From Wuchereria bancrofti (Eukaryota; Nematoda; Chromadorea; Rhabditida; Onchocercidae): 64,000 nt of DNA. Position numbers and translations under genes: made by a program. The notes below the pieces were generated by a model. That model was given only the letters and a program-made list of their open reading frames with translations. It was not told the DNA's origin and ran no database searches. Shown here piece by piece: positions 51,796 to 64,000 of this stretch; position 1 is the first letter of the stretch, and each line of letters opens with the position of its first letter. The stretch spans positions 5,828,303 to 5,892,302 of the forward strand of contig SSBO01000009.1 of NCBI GenBank assembly GCA_005281725.1, given 5' to 3'.

Positions 51796-53548
51796 TTTTT
51801 TAAAGGATTAAAAAAGAGAAGGAGTTGATGTCAATTGTTCCCGCATTTTATTACTGTTTTTATTAATCCAATCGACCAACCTTATTTTTTGTAAGTAATT
51901 CATTAAAGCAGAGTTCAAGCACTTAAATTTATTTTACAAACCCTTCGGGGCAAAATTGCGGAATAACCTTAAATAATAATGATACATCTCTTTTGATTTT
52001 GTTTTGTAATACTAACTTGAGTTGATGTGTCCAGCAGATTTATTGTAGGAGTAAGATAGAAAGCGACCACTCAGAAGTGATTTCGTTAGTTTTTAATGCA
52101 ATTGCATTTTGCTCCTTATTTTTATTGCGATCATTTAATTTGCATTCATATTTATATCTCATGCAAAATTTTTATCATTCAGCATATTTTCCGCAATCAG
52201 TTCAGCTTATCCATGATATGTAATTAGCTACCATCAATAACTAATCTTTCTAATTGTCCATTTCGTTTTAATAGCCATCATCAAATTGATTTTATAGTTT
52301 AAAAATATCTTGTGTATCTTCTGAAAGATATGAAAGTTGTTAGACAAAAATTTCAGATAAATTGGTGTTAAGTGAAACGTCATTGGAACATGCAGGCACG
52401 ATTTTATAATTTATAAATTTATGCTTTTAGCGTTTACATTAGTAGTTTTTTATTTTTTATCTTTATTTTTTTGAAAGCACTTCAATAAATGCTCGAAATG
52501 CATTTGTCAAAGGCGACTACAAGAACTTCATTACCTATATTTCATACTTTTGTTGATAGCTAGATATAAACAGTCTTATTAGCCTTTTAAAAAAATTTCA
52601 CTTCGAGAACTGCTGATAGAGGTCACCCTTCTAATTAGACATTGTCAAGTAACTCCATAGTATCCTACCTATCCAAGTTACAAGTTCTGATACCAATTGA
52701 ATAATTTATGCTAAAGTGTTAGCGCTGATTTTAAATTCGTTAGATTTTGTGTTGATTTCATTGGCATTGCTAAATTACTTTTTGTGTATTATGTTTAATT
52801 CTCTGAGGAAAATTTTTTAATTTTCCGAATAAAAATTTACACGACTTTCCCTTTTTGTACACTTCAAACAATAAAATACCTGTGCTAATTTTTGCTCTTA
52901 CTTCAGGAATTATTTGAATACTTTGAGACTTTAATTTCAATAGCATACATTGAAATCTATACAAATTAATATTGTCGAGGCTGAATTGAAAAGTGAACTA
53001 ACATTTCAAACAGTTTGGCTGATGCCCTTACAGCATGGAAAGCCTTGCTTGCAAAATGCAAGATATTTACGCTTTAACTACTCAGCATTTATTGATTTGA
53101 CTGAAAAATTTGATTCATCCTTCTTTCATTTATGGATTATTTTGAGATGGAGCAGTTTAAGATGTTATAATGACATTCCTTATTGCATTCTATGATAAGA
53201 TTCATTGTTTAGGTATTTTGTGACAAAATGGTATAAGGAGGGATTGGTGATATGATAGTTTGGTAGTATCATTTTCTCATCAGTGGAAGGCAGTAAGCAC
53301 GGATCGTTGAATTACTGAGAATATGCAGTTTAGATCAAAAATTTGTTAAAGCGATCGCACATTTGTTTATTTTGTTTCGAAAATTTTCTTTAATTTTATT
53401 TTTAAAAAACTTCAAACTCAATCTTTCTATGAATGGCTTCAAAAATAAATATACCTATCTTCGTTTATAGTGTTTATAGCAACTACACGCCCATTCTAAC
53501 CAAGTAATAAGCCTTGAATTTGCGATGGCTAATAACTAGGACTTCTTT

Positions 53549-53551
<3 letters not shown>

Positions 53552-53582
<31 letters not shown>
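53552..53582. repeat. (CA)n microsatellite
   Basis: Perfect CA dinucleotide run, followed by a short CAA run. Confidence 0.95.
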
Positions 53583-53585
<3 letters not shown>

Positions 53586-53605
53586 ACAACAACAACACAT
53601 ATATG

Positions 53606-53608
<3 letters not shown>

Positions 53609-53639
<31 letters not shown>
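53609..53639. repeat. (AC)n microsatellite, second array
   Basis: Second perfect run 26 bp after the first; the spacer is CAA repeats plus atatatgcat. Confidence 0.95.
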
Positions 53640-53641
<2 letters not shown>

Positions 53642-54900
53642 TATGCATAACATGCATTCACCTGCACATTCATGCATTAGCATGCAATAAAAAAGATGCT
53701 TGCCCAATAAAGTTCTTTAAATAAGTAAAAATGATATTGAATTCTTAAAATCATACTTTAAATCTATCATTATCGATTTTCACTGTCATCGATGGCACTG
53801 CTTGTAGGAATCATTTAATACTGGAAAGAAAATAGGATGGAATATTTTGGAAGCATTGAGTATTTCAAATAATCAAAATTATCGAGAAGAGTAGTATTAG
53901 AAAGAAAAGAAATGACCCCATTAGGCTCGGAACAAGCATAAGATGTCCTTCAAGATGACAAGAATGAGCTATGCAAAATAAAGTGGGAATGCTTTTTGGC
54001 CCTTGAAATGCATTTATCCCTAATGGTTACGAAATGTAAAGACATTGCAAACGGGAATTATTTTATCCCATTTAAAACTTTTCCTTTATCACATCATTGT
54101 TTTGTCATTTAATTTATTAAAGTATCTCTTAATTTCCCTTGGCTTTCAGAACACAAAAATGAATAACAATTCTTTGTTTCATTTCAAAATTTATGAAAAA
54201 GTGCAAACAAATGAGCGAACAATGAAACTTGCTTGTTTTCCACTTTCAGCCGACAACAAGAATTATTACTGGCGGTTGTTGACATGTGTAATTCAAAAAA
54301 AAAAAAAAGAAAAGAAAAAAACGAAACAGCAGCTGTTTTGAGATATCTGTCGTGCTGGAGGAAGTATGAGAGGAAATACGGGAAGTGTTTAGTAATTTCA
54401 TTTAAAAATTCTTTTTAACATATAAGCAACCTTATCTCCTCCGCTCCACATTCTTGTACAATTCTGTTGCTTTCATTTTTTAACAGGAAGTATTTCGTTA
54501 CAAATTTAATGCTTGAGCTATTTCGCAGATTTCAGAACAACCGCAAGGTCAATGATCTATACTTTCTACATAGCTCAGGCAAAAACACTTTTTCTTGTTT
54601 TATAGTCAGTGTTTTATGTTTTGTGGTCAAGATGAAGAACTGAGATCAAAAAAGCAGGGTATACCTGTAAGAAAATCACGTCTATGTTGCAAACAGCTAT
54701 TAAAACTGAATTTTATAACTTTTTGAACATATTACTTGGCTATGGATTATTTGCATAATATGCTTTTTTGATGAAAAAAAAAAGAAACCGTTGGCTAATT
54801 TCTATATTAAATTAGGCCTTAGTTTAATGTTAGCAGATTTTTTCTATTCCGATAAGCAAAAAAATTAGGTGCATCTTTGCTTTATTACTACTAGGTCCGT

Positions 54901-54989
54901 AATTGCTGAAATAATATAAATGCGGGGCGTTTTTGAAGGACAAATTTGGCTCTTTAAAAAACGTTTCGCATTTATATTATCTGGCAATT
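54901..54989 (+). ncRNA. Long hairpin, possible pre-miRNA or foldback element
   Basis: Arms 54911-54934 and 54957-54980 form a continuous 24-pair helix around a 22-nt loop (54935-54956). A further 6-pair lower stem (54901-54906 with 54984-54989) follows a small internal loop. Three of the pairs (54925-54927 with 54964-54966) are G.U, which keeps the helix only in a plus-strand RNA; on the other strand they become A/C mismatches. The size suits a pre-miRNA. I recognise no known miRNA, and a small foldback transposon is equally possible. Confidence 0.4.
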
Positions 54990-56924
54990 GATAAGTCTGT
55001 TATTTTTTGCAGCGAACATTCTGATCTTCATTTATTGCACATTCGATTTTGGGATCAATTTCCAATTGAATTTAATTTATTATCCATACAAATTTGATCA
55101 TTTTTTAAGTTTAAATGAACATGGACATTCGTTTTCACATGTTTCATTTATTTCACTTCCATAAGATTTAACTTGAAGCTTCCAAAGAGACAAACTTCCT
55201 CAAATTATTAACTTTTACTTCTTTAAATTCTACAAATTTTTAGCCTAAAATGATAAACAGCATATATATATATCACTCCAATATTCACTCTGTTACTAAG
55301 CATAGATTCTCGTTCACATGGTGACAAAATTTAAATCTTTTAATGATAGTGTGACATATTCGTGTGTCTTTTCTATGAAATCGTTTCACAATTACAAAAC
55401 AATTTGCAACATTGAGTTCCTTTTTCCCTCGAAAATCTGATAATAATGATAATCATAGCAAACGAACAGTTTCCTCAAAGGGTGCAGCTTTGTCAGAATT
55501 TAACAGCTGCTCTGCAAATTCACTTTATTCTTTACTTTTATGAATTCCAAAGTATGGGTTAGCTTCACTAGCAAAAAATTTAATTTAAAACTTAATCCAT
55601 TTTAACATAAATACATTTACGGACTGCTTCATATATAAATGCATTTTAGGGAATGTTCCCCACGCATTGTTACAAGAGAATTGCAATTGCATCCTTTCAA
55701 GTAAATTCAACAATTATATGAAGCAATACTGTTAGGATAAGGATAAACAGATAAATTGAATTATTTTCAACGAGAAAAATTCTGTCATTATCTTAGTTTC
55801 TCACAGATGACAGTATCTATCTTTTTTTCTTGTGATGCATGAAGTTAGATGACACTTATTGTGCATAGAGTGAACAGATAAAGACGATTTTATGAAATGT
55901 CAACTCACAGTATTCATTTCTAACATTGCTATCATGAACTAACTTATTTTATCAGGTCATGTAAACAGATTAATTTTTCAATTCCTAATCCAGATCATAT
56001 AGCATCTAGCTTAATAGAAAAGATATTAATAAATTCTTTGTAGAAAAGATAAGCTAGGAAAGAAGTATAATGGAAAGTATTCATTAAATTTGTTTACATT
56101 TGAAGTAATTGAACTGATGTCAAGTTTTTCTTGTACTTATCAATGATCAAAGACGTGTGAAATGCGCAAATCAAGAACACACCTTTTGAAAGAGATATTA
56201 CGCATCTTTTGCATTACTTCTTTAAATCATGTGCTCCTCTCTGCATTTATCACTTCCCGTCATTAACGAATCCTTTTCACTTTTGTCTAATGTTTACAAT
56301 ATGTAATGTCCAATTTGATCAACAAATCCACTCATAGTTTTATTTCTTCCGTAAATCTTATGACTTTATATATGTCGCAAGAAACAAAAACACAAAAAAA
56401 GCTAAGAATTAAAAATCATGGTAGAAAAAAGAAGTCAAAATTTATGAAAACCTTAAAAATAAACTTGACTGATAAATATGATTATACAGAGAAAATTGAA
56501 TAAATAATTGTTGATTTCTTGGATTTCACGTAAACACGTAAGTGTTTAAAGAAGTAGGAATTTTATAGCTAATAGTTTCATTCTCTATTTCACTCTGTTT
56601 CTATGGCATCCTTAGTTCATGAAAGTATTTTTGAAGCATTTCATTGAATTAAGCAAATCGATGGCCTCACAGTGTCCTCAACTGATGACAAACACTACTG
56701 CGTATATCCGCCCTACAAACATTCCCAAAGTCATAGAAAGGAGGAACCGTTTCAACTTATTTTCCTTATTTTCATATGCTATTCATTAATTTTCACTTTT
56801 GTTTGGCCAAAAAACATACATCAAGACTGATAATGACATCTAATTTCTTCCTTATCATTATATTCAGATAAGAAAAAATGTCAAATAAATCAATCACTAT
56901 TGTGAGAAAGTTAATAAGGACCTG

Positions 56925-57007
56925 TTTATCAGATAAAACAAATGAAATTATGTATAACCTCTTTTTTCTCTTCAGTCTTTTCTATTGCTTTTGTAGCAAA
57001 ACCAATA
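56925..57007. repeat. Dispersed duplication, copy 1
   Basis: About 83 bp nearly identical to 57352-57433. It includes a T-rich tract ending in CAG that looks like a splice acceptor, followed by tcttttctattgc. Confidence 0.85.
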
Positions 57008-57351
57008 ACTTATTGCCAACGGGTCTAACTTATTATTCTATAATGGATCCTAATGAATCTTGGATTCTTGTAGTATCTGTGATATATTCAATCGAATTTT
57101 GCTGAACAAGAAGAGATCATATTTACTGGTTTTTATCGACCAACTACTGATCGTTCACTTATTTCATTGCTTCCAAAAGTGCGGTGAAAGATTACCTCGC
57201 TATCCTCAAGTTGAAGTGGAAATATCTTGAAGACCTTATTATCAAATGATATTATATTAAATTTATTTTACCTCAATTTTTATTCAATTTCCGGATTTTT
57301 TGGTACATTCTGCGATGGCATTATTGAGTTAAGTCTCAATGTTAATTAAAT

Positions 57352-57433
57352 TTTATCAGATAAAACAAATGAAATTATATATAACCTCTTTTTTTTTTCA
57401 GTCTTTTCTATTGCTTTTGTAGCAAAACCAATA
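57352..57433. repeat. Dispersed duplication, copy 2
   Basis: Second copy, 427 bp downstream and in the same orientation. It differs mainly in T-tract length and one G/A change. Confidence 0.85.
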
Positions 57434-57948
57434 TCAATATTACCAAGTATACAAATGATATGCATAAATAAGCATTTCTTTCGAAGATTTTATAAACCTT
57501 TCAGTTAGCCTTTGAATTCCACAAAGAAAATATAAATTAGAGCATTACCGCATTTTCCAAATGAATGATTTTTGTCCTAATTGAACTTTGAACTTTTCTT
57601 TCTTCCCAGTAGTGAATAATTTCTTGCCAATTAATTTCGAAAAATGAGTGAAGTATATTTCGGAAGATGAAAAAATTCAAAACGAAGTTGTTCTCACTGA
57701 GCTTATTTATATTTTCAAATGAATAAACTAATTAAATATTAAACATATGCCAACAGACAGCAGATAGTTCATTTCAGAAATAAGAAATATAGATTTCTTT
57801 TTTTTGAATTTACCATGAGGTTACTGACTGAATGTGCAAGTTCCCTTATTTGACCTACTTACTGGTGGATTTTGATTCCACATAATTTTCTTTTGTCCTT
57901 TATTGTACTTCAATCGTTAGGACAATTGGAAATGATTTGATCTTTCAG

Positions 57949-58433
57949 TCTAAAACAATAACAGGAATTGCTGATGGGAACAGTAGCACTAATTCCTTTG
58001 CCTTGCAGTCAAAAAAATGTACAAATATTCATCATAGGCAGAAATTCAGCTTGCACAGTATCAACAAAAGTAATCACTTTTTGAATGTAGGATACTTGAA
58101 GTGATGTAAGCAACTTTTGGGACATCTTACTAAAGTGTTTACTGACTATCATCGCGGTGACTGTTGTCTTCTTCATCCCGATTCCAAAATCAGTCGGTTA
58201 GTCTGAAGCGTTTGAAATTTGGGTATGACAATCAAATATTTTTTGTCTGAGTTTACACATATTTATATATTTCTTAATTGTTTAAAATGCCAATCCAATT
58301 TTTTCACATCATAACTAAAAAGTATTACTTTACGCTTCAAGCACTCTCATCCGATAAACAAGCCTTGCATCAGTCCGTAACGTCAATCTTTGTATTTATG
58401 CCAGTATTTTCATTTATCCTTTCCGCTGTTTAG
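57949..58433 (+). pseudogene. Possible relic with membrane segments
   Basis: Three plus-strand pieces. First, 57949-58086, after a tctttcag acceptor: 46 codons, polar and basic, ending at AAT|GTAGGA. Second, 58136-58196, after an acceptor with a ttactaaag branch-like motif: hydrophobic CLLTIIAVTVVFFIPIPKSV. Third, 58287-58433: 49-codon frame with hydrophobic SIFVFMPVFSFILSAV. The first two are in phase; the third is not. This could be a decayed multi-pass membrane protein, or chance in T-rich DNA. Confidence 0.18.
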
Positions 58434-59288
58434 TCACTTGGTTGGACAGATCGGTTTTCAAGACAAATTAAACTAATGGTTAGCAACTTAACTTTTAAGA
58501 CAAGCTTTATTTGCTTACTTTCGTCCTTATTTCCATCTTGAAATGTTGTGGGTCGAATTTACCTAAGAATTTTCCATGAAGATATTATTTAGGCTTAAAC
58601 TAAGGCTTGGACAAAAGACAGTTTTCTAGCAGTCCATTCCTAGAAAAAAGAACGCACATCTTAGTTGTAAAAAAGAGAAAAAACTAAAATTTTAGCATAG
58701 GACTTGAAAAAGAGAAGTTGCTGTATTGGATTCCCACGTAAATGCTTCCTACTACAAACGCTTAAAGTAAATCTCATTATCGCTTAGAAAGGAGCAATAA
58801 TTTTTCCCTTCCTATCTGAGCAGTGCCCATGTATTCATTAAAATGAAGCAATTCGTGGACTATTTCCCTTTTCAAAGAATTGGCACATCGAAACATAAAT
58901 TTATTAGCGAATTTTTAGCCGGATAGGAAGGAATTTCTAAAAAACAATGTCTAATTTTGGTTTGATACATTTCAGTTTGTATTTTTTGCAAATGAATTAC
59001 ATAGAATTTTGTTAGCATTTTTATATCTTTCGTAAAAATTGAAAAAACTGATGGTACATTATTCGTTTTTTAATTATTCTTAAAGAAGAGAAAGCAAGAT
59101 TTTCCATATTAATATCTGTATGAAGAAGTAGGAAAAGAAGGTATGTATTAATTGCTAAAGCAATTATCAGACCACTTACTGTTCTCTTGCTAAGTTTTGC
59201 AATGTTACTTAAAAGTATAATAGTTGTTGAGGTCCTATAGTGCAAGAAGCTATTATAGCAATAGGCTCGCCTCTTTTACCAAATCTAA

Positions 59289-59435
59289 CTTCCCGAATCT
59301 CAATATGCAGCATGGTCCCTTGAAGCAACGGTTGATAAAATCAAAGAAATGGAAATGCTGCAAAAGAGCTCTAATGTCACTGCCGAATTAGCTATCTATG
59401 GTCGCTTCTGTACATTCAAGAAAAGAAGCTATTGA
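59289..59435 (+). other. Short coding-like frame, unidentified
   Basis: A frame following a stop, with a coding-like sequence (QYAAWSLEATVDKIKEMEML, SSNVTAELAIYGRF) ending at TGA. No matching splice sites or partner exons were found. It may be a fragment of a real gene or chance. Confidence 0.2.
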
Positions 59436-59820
59436 ATTTTTTGAAATATTTTTTGTGATATTATGTAATTTTAGCAATAGAATCTTGAAAGTATTGCTAG
59501 GACTCTGTAATGCATGATAAACTTTTGTCATAACAAAAGGAATTGGGAAGAAATGATGTTTCTGTCCTTGACGATAAGGTGTACACGATAAGTGATCAGA
59601 TGTTATGTGAATATTTGATTAAAATAAATAACTTCCAGAAGTTTTCAGGAATAGATTTTTGATAAACTGACCTGCGAAGCATGTGAAAATCCTCTATAAA
59701 ATGATGTAAGGAATAATTTATTTAAAGTAATACAGCTGCAACTATATTGACTGCTATATGAAAAAGGTCACATCAAAGAAGGCAAATGATAACCTTTGAA
59801 GTACCGATGCTTTATCATCG

Positions 59821-60881
59821 ATGATTTCATACTTTTCGTCCATATTTTCACCGCATAATCTGCCATTACTCATCCTTGTTCTCCATTACTATTTCCTGTC
59901 GGGTATTGCTATGGTAGAAGCAATCAGGTGTTATTCATGTGCAAATGACTTTATTGTTTGGCACTGGAGACATTTCTTTTTGAAACGAAATTATGGTATT
60001 ACAGCAAGTGACCAGAGCTGCGCTAAATCGGATTATACACCTGAAATAACGCAGCTTTGTCCCTCAACCTGTTTCATTATGTATCTGAATGGTACCAATC
60101 GGCACAATGGAGTGATCACTGTTCTTGGTGGGAAGTTCGAAATTCCCTAAATATGACAATGTGATATGTATTGGAAATTTCCAAGTTTTGAATAGTTTAA
60201 GTAATTCTTGAGTGTCACACCTGAAATTTTATAAGCACTAAACATTTTTTCAAATAATTATACTGGAAAAGTTCAATATTCGCTTCATTATATTTCTATT
60301 CTTGTAAGAAAGGAATCGAACTAAGCGGAAATGAAACAGTTTAGAAGATCGGTGGACTTCAAGCTCTATAAATGTTCCTCAGAAACTTCGATTACAGGAA
60401 CCGTTCGCGGTTGTTCTTCGCAGTTCCTAACCAGAGATCAGCACTCGCAAATCGGTCTTGGCCCACATTCACGTATTTCTCAAATTAGCAATTATTTATC
60501 ATCTGAATTTGATATGGTGAGTCTTTCCACAAATACATATTTTTCACAAATTTTATTAGTCTTTGTTTTTATCATTTTAATCTGACTACTGGTAGATTTA
60601 TGCTGAATTTATCACTTTACAAAACTGTTAGTTTTATTTGATCGATCAGAGCTTTACCGCAGTATATGAAAGCATTTCAGTACGACATAGCAGAGCATTG
60701 GTGTTTCTGCGCAACTGATCAGTGCAATGAAAAAAGTTGCTACAACGCAAATCCATATTCAGAATCCACGTCAAAGCGACGTCAGCACTTTTTCGACAAG
60801 TATTTTTCCACCGGTACTTCCAATCAACCAACTTTAAGCTTATATTTAGTCATTTCTTTGTTATCTACAACAGCTATGTGA
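59821..60881 (+). CDS. ODR-2/HOT-like Ly6 (three-finger) GPI-anchored protein
   Basis: Exons: 59821-60127, 60398-60516, 60681-60881 (627 nt, 208 residues). A hydrophobic signal peptide (LPLLILVLHYYFLSGIA) precedes a Cys-rich ectodomain: RCYSCAND, SCAKSD, LCPSTCFIM, VRGCSS, and the closing WCFCATDQCN that is typical of Ly6/uPAR folds. An N-glycosylation site (NGT) follows. The C-terminus is hydrophobic (LSLYLVISLL), as for a GPI-anchor signal. The Cys spacing with the CYSC...W...C...CP..C...RGC pattern resembles C. elegans ODR-2 and its HOT paralogues, which act in neurons. The family call is inferred; the ligand is unknown. Uncertain junctions: the donor at 60127 (an alternative GT lies at 60091) and the last acceptor, either TTTCAG before 60681 or ccgcag before 60663; all alternatives keep frame. 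Confidence 0.85.
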
Positions 60882-62433
60882 TATGATAAAGCAAATTACT
60901 TACTTCTTGCTTTCCTAATGATTGCTGTGAAACTATTTTAGTTTACAAATAGCCTGAATGACATTTTTACTATTTCAAGGGATTGGACATACAACAATCA
61001 CATACTTTTGTAAGTTAGAAATGTAAAGAAATTTGTTTCGCTTCTGCAAGTTTGGAATCCAAAACCAATGAGTTAGAGCAATAACTAACACAATTTAATT
61101 TTGTTGAAAAATAAAAGGGAATTTGATTCATTCTGAAAAAGTGAAAAAAAAAAACACGCTGACACCTGATATCGTTTAGTATGACAGCACTACTGGATCT
61201 CACAATTAGTGTTATAAGACTCCAGAATTTAAGATATCTTTGTAGACTCGAATACTACCTTTTTATGATCCGCTAACCTCAATATTAATTTATCTGAATG
61301 GAATAAAGAGTAAATAGTCGAGACTGTTGTAATTAATTCCGGATTCGCTGCTAATTAACCGTCATAATCCTGTAACTTTACCAATTTTGCATATCACATC
61401 AGGGAGATCAGTTGGCAATTTTCAGCATTACAAAGCATGTAATTATTCATTAGTAATAGTTCTTATCACTTAAAGATCACTATTGGGAATGAAATCAATA
61501 GGACGCCTCGCGAGTCTACTATTGCATTGAATATATTTCAATCAAAAATGTTTGAATTTCAAAATGTGCTTTCCTTCTCTTCCTCTCACCATGTTCTCCC
61601 TTTTTTCTTCCAACTAATTCAAAATATCTTATCGTAATTCAAAATTTTAAAAAGCGTTCTAAAATAAAAACTCGTATTTGTCCAGTGGTGGAACTGATAT
61701 TTTTTATAACCACAAAGGTATCAAAATATGAAAGTTGAAAATTATAATCAAATCTCGAGAAATTGACGTCAGCAAATTAAAATCTGAAAGATCTTTTTTG
61801 TAAAAGAATTGTCCAATGAATTCAAGCAGTCAACAAATGAGGAACCAAATACATTAATATAAATAGTTAACTTGTTCAGAAGAAAATTGTGCGAAGCTTC
61901 ACAAGCAATTATTTTAGAGTTACAAGCTAATAAGATCAACTGATTCTGTAGTAAACTTCTTAGATTTCCAAATGATACATATCACCAATCAGATACAAAA
62001 CAATAATTTTTCACTACAGAGAGCAAGAATGCAAAAAACCAATCTCTCCTTTTCTTCGGATATTCGAAGTAAATAATCAAACTCTACAAAAAGAATTAAG
62101 AAAAAACAATTAATTAAGAATTGTTCTAAAAGAACTCAAATCTAGAAAAAATTTTATATTTGAGAAATCCGAATATTTTTGAGGTTATTTGCGGAGGTTA
62201 AACTTTTAAGTAGATAAAAAGATGAACAAAGGCACAACGAAGTAAAGGATGGGAAAATAATTTCTATATTTGGATTGCGAATCAAGAATTCACTACCACC
62301 ATTCTTGCGTCATGCCATAAAAAATCTAGAGACCAGCCCTGAGTCTGCTGTCATGCATGGATTATTTGAATGATATCAAATTATCAATCAAGTGTTATGA
62401 TCTATTTTTGACTTAGTTATATAGTATAAGTTA
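60882..62433. other. Convergent intergenic region
   Basis: Lies between the 3' ends of the Ly6 gene and the K+ channel gene; presumably 3' UTR and spacer. No exons, RNA genes or repeats were recognised. Confidence 0.5.
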
Positions 62434-63881
62434 TCAAATACGCTTCAGTTTGGGTGGGCTCAAACTATCATTTGCTATTTCATCTTCGACATATATCAGT
62501 GTGGCAAAATTTGGCCCTGATGTCTGGAATTCATCATTTCCGTCATCCGTACTGAGATCCTGCAGTGGTGGAATGGAAACGGCTAACTGGGTTGTTGATT
62601 CAATACTTGACGGTGAATTAAATGAGGCAAATGGATCCGTATCTGTTCGATTTATCAAGCCCATTGCAATCGTCGGAGATAATAACTGTCGTTGTCCATT
62701 TTCCTTTGTTCCAGTAATGTTCACTTTATCACTTTCTGCATTGCAGAGAAGTTCTTATCATCATTAGATTTTCAACATTTTTTGAGATCGTTTGTTACTT
62801 TTAATCATTTCATTTAGTGGATTTGGATGAAACGAACAGGTTAGAAGTATTTATTTTATTATACAATAATTCAATGCTCTAGCAGACGCACAAAACCGCC
62901 AAAAACAAATTCTCTTACGCGCTTTTGCGCTGGCGGCTTTGTTTTCCTAATCTAGATTAAACAAAGTAAGCTTGAAATGAGACTGGATTTCCATTTATTT
63001 ATTAATGAAGAGTGATGCAAAGATGCGTGAAGTCTCACAGAAAAGAACATACCTCCAGCGTGATGATATAATCCGAAAACAAGCTTTTCCAAATTCTCCA
63101 GCTTATAAGAAATATAATTAACCATATTCAATTTCTCCTCAATGCGTTCGAAGCATAACTTTAGTTCGAGAGGGAGTACGTTTGACTTCTTAAACGATAT
63201 TATTCGTTGCAAATTTATTCATTTCTGTTGCAGTTACCTTACCTTGGTCTTACAAATATCTACTTCAGTTAGGCTTTTTTTTTTTAAACGAAAGGTAAAA
63301 ACTTTCCGTTTAGATAAAGAACAGGAAATATGCTTTCTGCATATTTTGGTGGTTGTTTTGCGAATAATGTAAAAACGTCGAAGTTGCGGAATGAAAAACG
63401 GAAACTCTTGTGAAATGAGGAACTTACAATATTGTCTGTATTTCGTTGAGCATCAGTGCTCCAACGCACTTCGTTCAAATTATCTGTTGAAGCAGCAGTT
63501 GCTCGTACACCCGATGGCCTTGTCCTGGCTTGCTGAAACTCTTATGCTCTATTAACATAAGGCTGCTGTTAAGATATTATAATTTGGAATGCGGAGCAAT
63601 CACTTGCTTACAAATTATTTACCAGATACTTACTCTCATTAGAAATCGAATGTCTGAACAGTTATTTTGCATTACATATTCCCGATATTGCTAAATGAAC
63701 AACGAACCAATTCGAGATCAGCAAAGACCTGCGATGGAAGTATTCGGGTACCATGTCTCTCGCGCATCCGAAATAATAGTTTCCGGATGGGGTGTTCTGC
63801 TGGCACTGTAAGCTTCTCATTTTTACGTCTTTCATCCAATTCTTTTTCTCTTTTCACGTCAACTACTTTACGGAATTTTAA
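62434..63881 (-). CDS. EAG-type voltage-gated K+ channel, C-terminal part
   Basis: Last four coding exons of a KCNH channel of the EAG subfamily (EGL-2 in C. elegans, eag in Drosophila, KCNH1/5 in vertebrates). Exons: 63729-63881, 63428-63532, 63053-63188, 62434-62735; the first begins at an acceptor (tctttcag) and the rest of the gene lies beyond the right edge. Seen: the region just after the cyclic-nucleotide-binding homology domain (KFRKVVDVKREKELDERRKN), a basic amphipathic stretch (EHPIRKLLFRMRERHG) in the position of the calmodulin-binding segment, and the C-terminal tetramerising coiled coil (ERIEEKLNMVNYISYKLENL). A divergent Ser/Thr/Asp-rich tail ends in SPPKLKRI. The tail is about 230 residues, shorter than Drosophila Eag. 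EAG rather than ERG or ELK is chosen from the DVKREKEL and coiled-coil match. The subunit should be in the plasma membrane of neurons or muscle. Confidence 0.87.
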
Positions 63882-64000
63882 CTGAAAGACACAAGTTCCA
63901 AATACGATTGGATGCCAATGATTCTTTCGTTATATTAATGTAATTAGTGCACCAAATATGAGAAGGGGAAAAATTGCTTAAGACAAAAGTACCCGACGAG

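Larger units (their letters stand above)
51796..59820. other. Long gene-poor stretch
   Basis: Between divergently oriented genes. It contains two CA microsatellites, a strong hairpin at 54901-54989, a duplicated ~82-bp segment and a few weak exon-like frames near 58-59.4 kb, listed separately. I see no supported gene. Confidence 0.5.

Noticed and set aside
53483..53707. 74-codon minus-strand Cys/Val-rich frame
   Set aside because: It is the translation of two CA microsatellites.

Overview
This AT-rich eukaryotic window has many small exons, short introns and acceptors close to the nematode consensus TTTCAG. The genes are nematode-type: a MAX-1-like PH-MyTH4-FERM protein, troponin I, Na+/K+-ATPase alpha, an ODR-2/HOT-like Ly6 protein and an EAG K+ channel. 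A decayed 18S/ITS1 fragment also reads as nematode rDNA. A clade III (spirurid, perhaps filarial) nematode is my inference; the species cannot be settled from the sequence alone.

Layout. 128-20075 (-): a MAX-1/PLEKHH-like gene of 23 recognisable coding exons, including a ~10 kb intron (9771-19958), with a possible first exon at 23287-23304. 24179-24401 (+): an unidentified candidate terminal exon. 27319-30505 (+): troponin I, complete, 7 exons. 30506-33674: intergenic, with broken lysine-rich reading frames that could be an old bacterial (Wolbachia-type) insertion. 33675-39510 (-): Na+/K+-ATPase alpha, complete, 17 exons, 1000 residues. 39520-46032: a patchwork with a GC-richer CA-rich block, a truncated myosin-head exon ending in one of a pair of 30-bp direct repeats, an rDNA fragment and some orphan exon-like frames. 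46033-51795 (-): a PTP-family gene of 14 exons and 617 residues that has lost both the catalytic Cys and the WPD Asp. 51796-59820: mostly empty, with microsatellites, a strong RNA-type hairpin and weak membrane-segment frames. 59821-60881 (+): a secreted, probably GPI-anchored ODR-2/HOT-like Ly6 protein. 62434-63881 (-): the 3' end of an EAG-type K+ channel that continues past the right edge.

Exon models were built by hand. In each multi-exon gene every junction keeps the frame, and the summed coding lengths are whole codons: 3003 nt for the ATPase, 1854 nt for the PTP, 696 nt for troponin I, 627 nt for the Ly6 gene and 3243 nt for the MAX-1 exons. Several products act in excitable cells (ion pump, K+ channel, muscle regulator, axon guidance, neuronal Ly6), but the genes lie on both strands as independent units and I see no operon.
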